The notes below the pieces were generated by a model. That model saw nothing but the letters and a program-made list of their open reading frames with translations. It was not told the origin of the DNA and did no database searches. Source: an uncultured Bacteroides sp. (GTDB lineage Bacteria > Bacteroidota > Bacteroidia > Bacteroidales > Bacteroidaceae). From it: a DNA stretch of 33,547 bases. The position numbers and the translations under genes were made by a program. Each line of letters begins with the position of its first letter. Positions within the stretch are counted from its first letter, which is position 1. Location of the stretch: NCBI GenBank assembly GCA_947176775.1, contig CAMWRY010000008.1, forward strand, positions 1-33,547. The letters are read 5' to 3'. Shown one piece after another: positions 8,337 through 16,847 of the stretch.

Positions 8337-9572
8337 ATGAAGAAGCTCCTTTTATTAAGTATGACGGCGCTCTTCTGTCTTGCCTGCAACGGCAGCAAGA
8401 CGGAGGTGACCGTCACGGTAACCAATCCGCTGGCCATGGACCGCTCCAATGAGATGGTAGAGGTATCCATGACCGAAGTATCGAACCGCTTGAACCTGGC
8501 AGACACGGCACAACTTGTAGTGCTGGATGCCGAAGGAGAGCAGGTGCCCTATCAAGTGACCTACGATAACAAACTGATTTTTCCGGCCGCAGTAGCTGCC
8601 AATGCTTCGGCTGCCTACACCATTCAGGTGGGTACGCCTATTAATGTGGAGGTAAGAGCCTGCGGACGCCAATATCCCGAACGCATGGACGACATGGCTT
8701 GGGAGAACGACCTGGTGGGTTTTCGTGCCTACGGTCCTGCCTTGCAGGCAAGGGGCGAGCGTGGCTTCGGCTACGACTTGTTCACGAAGCGAGGTACTGC
8801 CGAACCGGTATTGGAAGAGATGTATGCCAAGGAGCTGGATGCCGACTCTTGGAAGAAGGTGAGCGAACTGCGCAAGACGGACCCGAAAGCTGCCGGAGAG
8901 CTGGTGCGCACGTTCTCTTATCACGTGGACCACGGCTACGGCATGGATTGCTACGCGGTAGGTCCTACGCTGGGTGCCGGTGTGTCGGCGCTGATGGTGG
9001 ACGACAGCATCCTCTATCCGTGGTGCTACAAGACGCAGGAGGTGCTGGACAACGGCCCGTTGCGCTTCACGGTGAAGCTGGAGTTCCATCCGCTGACGGT
9101 GAAGGGTGATACCACGGTAGTGGAAACGCGCCTGATTACGCTGGATGCCGGTTCTCACCTGAACCGCACGGTCATCTCGTATAGCAACTTGAAGGAGGCT
9201 CTGCCCATTGTCACCGGTATCGTGCTGCACGAACCGGACGGTGCTGTGGTGGCTGATGCCGCAAACGGCTACATGACCTATGTAGACCCTACTACAGGGC
9301 CGGATAACGGCAAGATATTCATGGGTGCTGCCTTCCCTGCCGTTGTCAAAGAGGCCAAGGCCGTGCTCTTCCCCGAAGAGGAGAAGAAGATGCGCAACAA
9401 CGCAGACGGCCATGTGCTGGCTGTAAGCGACTACGAGCCGGGTGCCGACTATGTGTATTACTGGGGCTTTGCCTGGGACCGCGCTGACATCCGGACTGCC
9501 GAGGCATGGAACCAATACATGGCTGACTTCGCACAGAAGGTACGTTGTCCGCTGACAGTGGAGGTGAAGTAA
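8337..9572 (+). CDS. DUF4861 domain-containing lipoprotein
   Basis: Lipobox-like LFCLAC; VTNPLAMDRSNEMVEV, AYGPALQARGERGFGYDLFTKR; directly downstream of the kduD-like gene. Confidence 0.8.
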   Translation: MKKLLLLSMTALFCLACNGSKTEVTVTVTNPLAMDRSNEMVEVSMTEVSNRLNLADTAQLVVLDAEGEQVPYQVTYDNKLIFPAAVAANASAAYTIQVGTPINVEVRACGRQYPERMDDMAWENDLVGFRAYGPALQARGERGFGYDLFTKRGTAEPVLEEMYAKELDADSWKKVSELRKTDPKAAGELVRTFSYHVDHGYGMDCYAVGPTLGAGVSALMVDDSILYPWCYKTQEVLDNGPLRFTVKLEFHPLTVKGDTTVVETRLITLDAGSHLNRTVISYSNLKEALPIVTGIVLHEPDGAVVADAANGYMTYVDPTTGPDNGKIFMGAAFPAVVKEAKAVLFPEEEKKMRNNADGHVLAVSDYEPGADYVYYWGFAWDRADIRTAEAWNQYMADFAQKVRCPLTVEVK

Positions 9573-9584
9573 ATTTCTAAGAAA

Positions 9585-9675
9585 ACGTAAGTTCGATATA
9601 AGCGATAGCCCATAGGCCGCATGGTAGCTTCAACAACATGCGGTCTGTGGGCTATCGCTTATGTCGAATTCACGT
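9585..9675. repeat. Long near-palindrome (39-bp arms, 13-nt loop), MITE-like
   Basis: Arms 9585-9623 and 9637-9675 match at 34/39 positions; TAAGAAA abuts both outer ends (7 bp; 9 bp if TAAGAAAAC is counted). Confidence 0.9.
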
Positions 9676-9686
9676 TAAGAAAACAT

Positions 9687-10343
9687 CTACAACACTTTAA
9701 ACTCGTACCCCTCTTCCTTCAGAAAATCGATGGCACGCGGCAGTGCGTATTGCAGGTTTCCGTTCTCCCAAGACTTCAGTGAGTCGTGGAAGGTGATGAT
9801 GGAGCCGTTGCGCGCATAGCGCATCACGTTGGCAAGCACCTGCGGACCGCGCAGCTTTTTACTATAGTCACGGGTTACGAGGTCCCACATCACAATCCGG
9901 TAGGTCTTCTTCAGTATGCGGTATTGATTGGCAAACATGTGTCCATGAGGAGGACGGAACAAGAGTGGATAGAGCACTTTCTCCACATTGCAGTTGATGT
10001 CGCCACCCATCTCCATGAAGATTTTCGCCTGCTCGGTGTTTCCCAAGTAGTTCTTGGCAGTATATTCAAATCCACGGATGTGGTTGAAGGTGTGGTTGCC
10101 GATGCGGTGACCGCGCTCCACGACCATGCGGAACTCTTCGGGATGTTTCCGTATGTTGTCGCCTACCATGAAGAAGGTGGCTTTGATGTCCTGCTTATCC
10201 AGCAGGTCGAGCACCCAAGGGGTGACCTCGGGGATGGGACCGTCGTCGAAGGTCAGGTAGACGGCCTTCTCGTTGGGATCCATGCGCCAAAGGGCGCTGG
10301 GATAGAGGTTGCGGATGAATTGGGGAGGTTGTTCTATAAACAT
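9687..10343 (-). CDS. Polysaccharide deacetylase family protein (NodB homology)
   Basis: VYLTFDDGPIPEVTPWVLDLL, ATFFMVGDNI, HRIGNHTFNH, RPPHGHM. Confidence 0.93.
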   Translation of the reverse strand: MFIEQPPQFIRNLYPSALWRMDPNEKAVYLTFDDGPIPEVTPWVLDLLDKQDIKATFFMVGDNIRKHPEEFRMVVERGHRIGNHTFNHIRGFEYTAKNYLGNTEQAKIFMEMGGDINCNVEKVLYPLLFRPPHGHMFANQYRILKKTYRIVMWDLVTRDYSKKLRGPQVLANVMRYARNGSIITFHDSLKSWENGNLQYALPRAIDFLKEEGYEFKVL

Positions 10344-10349
10344 AATTGG

Positions 10350-10392
10350 ATCCTCAAACCTCCTCCCCCGTAGGGAGGGGAGGTTTGAGGAT
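10350..10392. repeat. Intergenic hairpin with 14-bp perfect arms
   Basis: ATCCTCAAACCTCC (10350-10363) / GGAGGTTTGAGGAT (10379-10392). Confidence 0.9.
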
Positions 10393-10457
10393 AGTGTTGT
10401 TGATGAATACTATAAGAATATTTTTCCTCTACTTTAGAATGCTGCTCTCACCCACTT

Positions 10458-10485
10458 CCCCCTCCCTACAGGGGAGGGGTCGGGG
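10458..10485. repeat. C/G-run hairpin (CCCCCTCCCTACAGGGGAGGGGTCGGGGG)
   Basis: CCCCTCCC and GGGAGGGG are complementary around TACAG, followed by another G5 run. Confidence 0.75.
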
Positions 10486-10491
10486 GAGAGG

Positions 10492-13400
10492 CTACTTCAT
10501 TCTTTCTGCATAGATACGATACAACTCTTCTATCTTCGGCTCGTAGATTTCGGTCAGGCTGGAGTTGTACTTCTTCATGCTTTGCACTTCGGCATTGAGC
10601 ACACGCCAGTGGTATTCAAACTCGTTGGCGGAAATCAGGAAGCGGTTATCGTCCAGGCTCAGGTACCAAGTCATATACTCTACGGCCTTGTCGGCAAGGG
10701 CTTTCATGATTTCGTCCGCCTTGGCGGTTTCGTCCAGCTGATAGTAGGCTTCGGCCATTTGTGCGGAACCGTTCTGCCAGTCGTAGGGCACGTTGTAGGC
10801 CGGAATCATCTTTTCGGCATAGTCCAGGGCGGCTTTGGCCTTCTCCTTCTTGCCTTCGCGTATCAGCTGCTGCACGAGCTGCGAGAAGATGCGACGGTGG
10901 GAGTGGCACATGCGCATGGCATTCTCGTCGATGTAGATGCCCGGCTTGTCGATGCCGCCGTAGCGGAACTTGTTCATCAGGTTGTCATACATCTTCTCGG
11001 AGTCTATCGAGACGCCTGTCTTTTCGTTGTCGAACGGGGTGAAGCGGTAGGCAAGACCTTCTTGGATGAAGTGATTGTCCATGCCCAGCTGATTGTCGCT
11101 TCCTACGCTGACGGCGATGTAGATGGGACGTTCCCAGTTGGCTTCGCTCAGCATTTCGAGCATCATCAGTTCGCTCTTGTAGAGGGCGCGTTTGGGGATG
11201 TAGTCACCTTTGTAGGTCTTGGTGCGCAGCTTGATGCTCATGTAGTCGGGGATGGAGTCGCCCGGTATCATCATGCCGCTGCGGCGCACGGCTTCCTTGT
11301 CTATCTTGATGACGATGCTGTCCGTAGGAATCACCTTCAGTTCTTCGTCTTTCGGAGCACGTACCCAGTGCTTCAGGATGTTCTTCAGCTCGTAGGGGTT
11401 GTCGCCGAACTCCTTCTTCACGTTCACCAGCGCTTCGGGGTTGCCATTCAGGGCCTGTTTTTCGGCTTCGGCATAGAGTTGGTCGATGCTCTTCTTGTAC
11501 TCCGGCTGGATGGGGATGTATTCGTTGGTACCCTCTACGTACTCCATGCGGTCCCAAGTGATGGGTAGCGAGGGAGAGTCGTAGGCAGGACGCTTCATCT
11601 GGTCGATATACCAGTCGGTCTGCAAGTAAGAGAGGTTGCAGGTACGGGCATCGGTGCGGAAGCCTTCGGTCTCCTGGTTGTACCAGAGGGGGAAGGTATC
11701 GTTGTCGCCGTTGGTGTAGATGATGGGGTTTCCGCTCTCTTGCAGGGACATCAGGTAGTTCTGTCCGAAGTCGCGTGCCAGGTAGCGACCGCTGCGGTCG
11801 TGGTCGTCCCACGTCTGGCTGGCCATCTGGATGGGAACCAAGAGGCAGAGGAGGGAAACGATGAGGGCAGATACAAGTTGACGAGTTGACGAGGCTACAA
11901 GGAACTTATCCTCGTTTCCTTCTCCCCTTGTAGCCTTGTTAATTTGTCCCCTTGTCCCCTTGTCAACTCTCTCCACCAGTCCTGCCACACCCATGCCAAT
12001 CCAGATGGCGAAGGCGTAGAACGAACCGGCGTAGGCATAGTCGCGTTCGCGCGGCTGGCTCGGGGTCTGGTTCAGGTAGAGCACGATGGCGATACCGGTC
12101 ATAAAGAAGAGGAAGAACACCACCCAGAACTGCTGGATGCCCTTCTGTCCGCGGTAGGCTTGCCACAGCAGGCCGATGATACCCAGCAGCAGGGGCAGGC
12201 AGTAGAAGACGTTGTGTCCCTTGTTGTCGCGTAGTTCCTGGGGCAGCAGTGTCTGGTCGCCCACCAAGAGGTTGTCGATGAACGAGATGCCGGTAATCCA
12301 GTTGCCGTGCTCTATCTCGCCGCTACCTTGGATGTCGTTCTGCCGTCCGGCAAAGTTCCACATGAAGTAGCGCCAGTACATCCAGTTGAGCTGGTAGGAG
12401 AAGAAGAACTTGATGTTCTCCCACTGCGTGGGCATGTTCACCATTACCATTTGCCCACACTTGTCGTAGGGCACGTCATAGCCCGTGATGTCCTGCCAAG
12501 CTTGGTATTGCGGTGTGTGCGCACTGCTGTACATGCGTGGGAAGAGCATGTTCTGCGCATATTCGTATTCGATGCGTCCGGGGATTTCGATGTACGAATC
12601 CTTCTCGTCGGGCGTGGCTTTCTCCTTGCGGATGAACTTGGTGCCGTTGTACTTGATGCGCGGTTCGCAGTAGCCGGTTTGCGTATTCACGTCGAGCGCC
12701 ACTTGCGAGGTGAAGGCAGGACCGTAGAAGAGCGGCCGTGTGCCATATTGCTCGCGTCCCAGGTATTCGCCCAGCGTGAAGATGTCCTCAGGCGAGTTCT
12801 GGTCCATCGGTGTGTTGGCGGTGGAGCGGATGACGATGAGCGCATACGAGGAGTAGCCGATGACAATCATCGTGGTGCAGAGCAGCGCCGTGTTCAAGGT
12901 GTGTGCCGATACGCGGAGCGACTCCTTCAGCAGCGCCTGTGTCTGCGGACGGAGGTAGAACCACAGCAGAGCGATGATGATGATGCCTATAACCACCGAG
13001 CTGGTGCCGTGTCCGTAGAACGGAATGCCCAGCAGGGCGATGGTGAGTATGAAGGAGAGCGTCATGCACGTCTTGTTGCGCTCGGTATAGCTTTCGTAGA
13101 TACCCCAAATGAGGCAGGCTGCCAGCAGGATGATGTAGACGATGACACCTGTGTTGAAGGACATGCCCAGCGTGTTGACAAAAAGCAGCTCGAACCAGCC
13201 GCCCACTTTCACGATGCCCGGCACAATGCCATAGAGCACAGCCGCTACCAGTATGCCCGAAGCCACCAGTGCCAGCAGCGAACCACGGGCGTTGGCATTG
13301 GGCACCTTCTTGTAGTAATACACCAGTACGATGGCAGGCAGACAGAGCAGGTTCAGCAAGTGAACGCCGATGCTGAGTCCTGTCAGGTAGGCAATGAGAA

Positions 13401-13932
13401 TCAGCCAGCGGTCGCTGTGCGGCTCGTCGGCCACGTCTTCCCACTTCAGTATCAGCCAGAATACCACAGCTGTAAACAGGGAAGAGAAGGCATACACCTC
13501 GCCCTCCACGGCACTGAACCAGAAGGTGTCGCTGAACGTATAGGCCAACGCACCCACCAGACCGCTGCCCATGATAGTCACCAGCTGTGCGGATGTAATG
13601 CGGCTCTCGTCCGTCACCACCAGCTTGCGCACCAGGTGCGTGATGCTCCAGAAGAGGAACAGGATGCAGGCGCCGCTCATCAGCGCACTCATGTAATTCA
13701 CCATCTTGGCCACTTGCGAGGCATCGGAAGCAAATTGTGAGAAAAGGTTGGCCACCAACATGAAGAACGGTGCGCCGGGCGGATGCCCGACTTCCAGCTT
13801 ATAGCCTGTAGTGATGAACTCCGGGCAGTCCCAAAAACTTGCAGTCGGTTCGATGGTCATGCAGTAAACCGTTGCCGCAATGAGGAATGTAATCCAACCC
13901 ATCAGGTTGTTTACGGTCTTGTACTGTTTCAT
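10492..13932 (-). CDS. DUF2723 domain-containing large membrane protein (putative protein O-glycosyltransferase-like)
   Basis: 1146 aa; EPTASFWDCPEFITTGYKLEVGHPPGAPFFML N-terminus, about a dozen hydrophobic segments, NGDNDTFPLWYNQE, soluble C-terminus. Confidence 0.88.
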   Translation of the reverse strand: MKQYKTVNNLMGWITFLIAATVYCMTIEPTASFWDCPEFITTGYKLEVGHPPGAPFFMLVANLFSQFASDASQVAKMVNYMSALMSGACILFLFWSITHLVRKLVVTDESRITSAQLVTIMGSGLVGALAYTFSDTFWFSAVEGEVYAFSSLFTAVVFWLILKWEDVADEPHSDRWLILIAYLTGLSIGVHLLNLLCLPAIVLVYYYKKVPNANARGSLLALVASGILVAAVLYGIVPGIVKVGGWFELLFVNTLGMSFNTGVIVYIILLAACLIWGIYESYTERNKTCMTLSFILTIALLGIPFYGHGTSSVVIGIIIIALLWFYLRPQTQALLKESLRVSAHTLNTALLCTTMIVIGYSSYALIVIRSTANTPMDQNSPEDIFTLGEYLGREQYGTRPLFYGPAFTSQVALDVNTQTGYCEPRIKYNGTKFIRKEKATPDEKDSYIEIPGRIEYEYAQNMLFPRMYSSAHTPQYQAWQDITGYDVPYDKCGQMVMVNMPTQWENIKFFFSYQLNWMYWRYFMWNFAGRQNDIQGSGEIEHGNWITGISFIDNLLVGDQTLLPQELRDNKGHNVFYCLPLLLGIIGLLWQAYRGQKGIQQFWVVFFLFFMTGIAIVLYLNQTPSQPRERDYAYAGSFYAFAIWIGMGVAGLVERVDKGTRGQINKATRGEGNEDKFLVASSTRQLVSALIVSLLCLLVPIQMASQTWDDHDRSGRYLARDFGQNYLMSLQESGNPIIYTNGDNDTFPLWYNQETEGFRTDARTCNLSYLQTDWYIDQMKRPAYDSPSLPITWDRMEYVEGTNEYIPIQPEYKKSIDQLYAEAEKQALNGNPEALVNVKKEFGDNPYELKNILKHWVRAPKDEELKVIPTDSIVIKIDKEAVRRSGMMIPGDSIPDYMSIKLRTKTYKGDYIPKRALYKSELMMLEMLSEANWERPIYIAVSVGSDNQLGMDNHFIQEGLAYRFTPFDNEKTGVSIDSEKMYDNLMNKFRYGGIDKPGIYIDENAMRMCHSHRRIFSQLVQQLIREGKKEKAKAALDYAEKMIPAYNVPYDWQNGSAQMAEAYYQLDETAKADEIMKALADKAVEYMTWYLSLDDNRFLISANEFEYHWRVLNAEVQSMKKYNSSLTEIYEPKIEELYRIYAERMK
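11872..11967. repeat. 96-bp repeat-rich imperfect inverted repeat embedded in frame in the DUF2723 CDS
   Basis: TACAAGTTGACGAGTTGACGAGGCTACAAGG...CCTTGTAGCCTTGTTAATTTGTCCCCTTGTCCCCTTGTCAAC; core arms 11889-11902 and 11926-11939 match 13/14. Confidence 0.8.
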
Positions 13933-13989
13933 TCGGATGAAATTCGTTATTATATAATCTGTTTATTTTCAATTGTTTAAGTGTCGCTT

Positions 13990-14083
13990 GACAGACACTT
14001 GTGTCTGTCTCGACAGAGGCCAGTGTCTGTCGTCTCAAAGACCAGTGTTTGTCACGACAGACACCAGTGTTTGTCAACTCAAA
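13990..14083. repeat. Four 22-bp-period dyad-symmetric units plus a partial fifth
   Basis: Units begin at 13990, 14012, 14034 and 14056: GACAGACAC-TT-GTGTCTGTC, GACAGAGGC-CA-GTGTCTGTC, CTCAAAGAC-CA-GTGTTTGTC, GACAGACAC-CA-GTGTTTGTC; CTCAAA restarts at 14078. Confidence 0.95.
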
Positions 14084-14335
14084 CTATATTGCCTGCCACA
14101 GCAAGTCTCGAAGGCCTTTTTTTCAGGGCCTGGAACCATGGTGCACAACGCGGCAAAGATAATAAATTCAATTCTAAATAGATGCCAATGCGACTGATTA
14201 TTAGGATAGGTTAAGGGAATGCACTGCTGCCATTGTTTCACTTTTTTTCCCTGCAATGGATAACATGAGCAAAAAAACTCTATTTTTGCATCTATATCTT
14301 GTTGCTGGACAACCGTACTTAAACTTACATATACC

Positions 14336-15766
14336 ATGAAAAGTAAAATTCTTGCATTGATTCTATTGTGCTGCGCCACCTCGCTGGCAGCCAAAGTAAA
14401 ACTACCGTCTTTGATAGGCGACAACATGGTGCTGCAACAGCAGACCGAAGTCCGACTATGGGGAACAGCCACCCCGAAAGCCGAAATACGCGTCACCCCC
14501 TCGTGGAGCGGACAACCCACTGTGTGCCGGGCCGATAAAGAGGGCAACTGGCAACTGGCGCTCCTCACCCCCGAGGCCGGATATACGCCCTACGAGATAA
14601 CCTTTGACGACGGTGAGAAGACCACGCTGAAGAATGTGCTGGTGGGCGAAGTGTGGCTGGCAGCCGGACAGAGCAATATGCAGATGCCTCTGAAGGGCTT
14701 CGGAGGCTGCTGCGTACAGAATGGAATAGAGACTGCCATCAGTGCCGCCACCGCCGCTCCCGGCGTGCGCATGTTCAATGTGCCCATGCGCCAAAGTTAT
14801 ACCCCACAAGAGACTTGCGGCGGACAGTGGATGACCACCCGGACGTTTACAGACGTGATGGAGTTCAGCGCCACCGCCTTCTACTTCGCTTCTCTCCTGA
14901 GCAACGCCCTGCATATCCCCGTGGGCATCGTGAACTGTTCCTACGGAGGTACCCGAGTGGAGAGTTGGTTGCCACGCGAGATTCTGCAAGACTACCAAGA
15001 CATACCTACAGATAGTGTCGCCATCAGCCGCCTCATGCCTGACTATAAACGTCCTATGCTGACCTATAACGGGATGTTCCGTGCCGTGCGTCGTTGCACC
15101 GTGAAGGGAATCATCTGGTATCAGGGATGCTCCAACGTAGATAGCCACTCTACCTATGCCGACCGCTTGGCTACCATGGTGAAGCACTGGCGCGAGGAAC
15201 TTTCACTGGGCGACATTCCTTTCTATTTTGTGGAGATAGCTCCCTACGACTACGAAAGTGGCGACCAAGCCGACGGGGCGCGTCTGCGCGAGGCACAGTT
15301 CAGGGCGCAAAGCCTGATTCCTAACAGCGGCATGGTCTCGACCAACGACCTGGCCGAGCCTTTCGAACGATATAACATCCATCCGCGCCGCAAGCAACCG
15401 GTGGGGAACCGCTTGGCCTACATGGCACTGAACCGTACTTATGGCAAGAAGCAAGTATGTTGCGAGGGTCCTCAGTACAAGTCGTGGACCGCCAAAGACA
15501 ACGAGGCATGGGTATCCTTCGACCATTTGGACATGGGTATCTGCCGTAACTACGACATCCGTGGTTTCGAGGTGGCTGGCGAAGATCGTGTCTTCCACCC
15601 TGCCGATAAAGTGTGGTTGCATTGGCAAACGAACGAAATGGTGGTCTCTTCGGAGAAAGTGCCCCACCCCGTTGCCGTGCGCTATTGCTTCCGCGACTTC
15701 CAAGTGGGCACCATGATTGGTGGCAACGAGCTTCCTACAGTTCCGTTCCGGACGGATGATTGGTAA
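14336..15766 (+). CDS. Sialate O-acetylesterase (SASA-type)
   Basis: Signal peptide; LPSLIGDNMVLQQQTEVRLWG, GEVWLAAGQSNMQMPLKGF, KGIIWYQGCSNV. Confidence 0.93.
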   Translation: MKSKILALILLCCATSLAAKVKLPSLIGDNMVLQQQTEVRLWGTATPKAEIRVTPSWSGQPTVCRADKEGNWQLALLTPEAGYTPYEITFDDGEKTTLKNVLVGEVWLAAGQSNMQMPLKGFGGCCVQNGIETAISAATAAPGVRMFNVPMRQSYTPQETCGGQWMTTRTFTDVMEFSATAFYFASLLSNALHIPVGIVNCSYGGTRVESWLPREILQDYQDIPTDSVAISRLMPDYKRPMLTYNGMFRAVRRCTVKGIIWYQGCSNVDSHSTYADRLATMVKHWREELSLGDIPFYFVEIAPYDYESGDQADGARLREAQFRAQSLIPNSGMVSTNDLAEPFERYNIHPRRKQPVGNRLAYMALNRTYGKKQVCCEGPQYKSWTAKDNEAWVSFDHLDMGICRNYDIRGFEVAGEDRVFHPADKVWLHWQTNEMVVSSEKVPHPVAVRYCFRDFQVGTMIGGNELPTVPFRTDDW

Positions 15767-15772
15767 CAGAAC

Positions 15773-16726
15773 TCAGCAACCGGTGTGCTTTTCTCTTACC
15801 AATACCTTTTCTTTTCCGAAGAGATACCGGGACACATGCAGCCTGTCCATCCCCCATGCCACTCCTATGCTGCCGAAGAGGGTAAAGCCGGTGGCCGTCG
15901 CTAAGAAAAGCATTCCCGTTGCATCGAAGGCAAAGAGCGGCAGCAGTGCCTTGGAAAGCATCGTGAAGATGGGCGAGAACAGCAATATTACCAACGTGTT
16001 GCGCCCTATGAAGCGGCATCCTCTGCGCACCCCTTCGGGCACTCTTGCATAGACAGCCAGCAGCAGGCTGATTGTCAGCCAAGTGATGCCTACTCCGGCC
16101 AACGTTCCCCTATCCAGGTTGTCGGGAAAACTGCATAGCAACACCAACGGGACAACAGCCAGCGGCGTGGCGCGGAACACCTGCGTGAAGCGCACTCCGC
16201 TCTGGCTTACTGCCATCCCAATAAGGTAGTAGAGCGCGTTGGAGAAATTCATCACCCCTCCCCAGTAGGAAAGCCCGGCCAGGCATACCCCTGCCACCAT
16301 TATCCGCGAGGCTACCGACAGTCGTGTGCAGCGGAATGAGGCATAATAGACAAGGCTGCACAGTATCAGGGTGTGCAGGTACCAGTAAGGTCCCATTGGG
16401 TGCAGGAATAGTTTGTCGAGCAGCACGGCAGGGGTGATTTCGGCCACTCCGTCACGCACGGGCAGGAAATGGGACATCACCGTATAGGCGGCCTCCATGC
16501 AGGCGTAGGGGATGAAAATCCACAGGAATTTGCGCAGGAAGCTGCGAGCGTCTTTTCGGATATTGGCCAGATAGCCCGACAGAATCAGGAAGGCGGACAT
16601 GTGGAACGTGTAGACGACCTGCTTCGCATACGGGTACTTGTCGCCTATGTACACAAGGTGAAAAACAATCATCAGGAGGATGAAAATACATTTCAGGTAA
16701 TCTATCTCTTTGACACGCTCTTCCAT
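15773..16726 (-). CDS. Acyltransferase-3 family membrane protein
   Basis: IDYLKCIFILLMIVFHL, FHMSAFLILSGYL, PYWYLHTLILCSLVYY; many hydrophobic segments. Confidence 0.88.
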   Translation of the reverse strand: MEERVKEIDYLKCIFILLMIVFHLVYIGDKYPYAKQVVYTFHMSAFLILSGYLANIRKDARSFLRKFLWIFIPYACMEAAYTVMSHFLPVRDGVAEITPAVLLDKLFLHPMGPYWYLHTLILCSLVYYASFRCTRLSVASRIMVAGVCLAGLSYWGGVMNFSNALYYLIGMAVSQSGVRFTQVFRATPLAVVPLVLLCSFPDNLDRGTLAGVGITWLTISLLLAVYARVPEGVRRGCRFIGRNTLVILLFSPIFTMLSKALLPLFAFDATGMLFLATATGFTLFGSIGVAWGMDRLHVSRYLFGKEKVLVREKHTGC

Positions 16727-16847
16727 ACGGGGCAGATTTTACGGCACAGATGCCGGCTGCAAAGATAGTCGATTTCTGTTATTTTCCGGCCGTCCGATTG
16801 CTTTTACGTATAGAAAACGTATATTTGTACATGAATCAATCCATATA

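Noticed and set aside
12307-13740. 477-aa plus-strand ORF inside the DUF2723 gene
   Set aside because: Antisense to a clearly coding transmembrane protein; no recognisable protein features. The same reasoning rejects 8355-9515, 10582-11568 and 25120-26574.
13990-14083. Possible CRISPR array because of regular repeats
   Set aside because: The 22-bp period is wholly occupied by the repeat itself, there are no unique spacers, and no cas genes are nearby.
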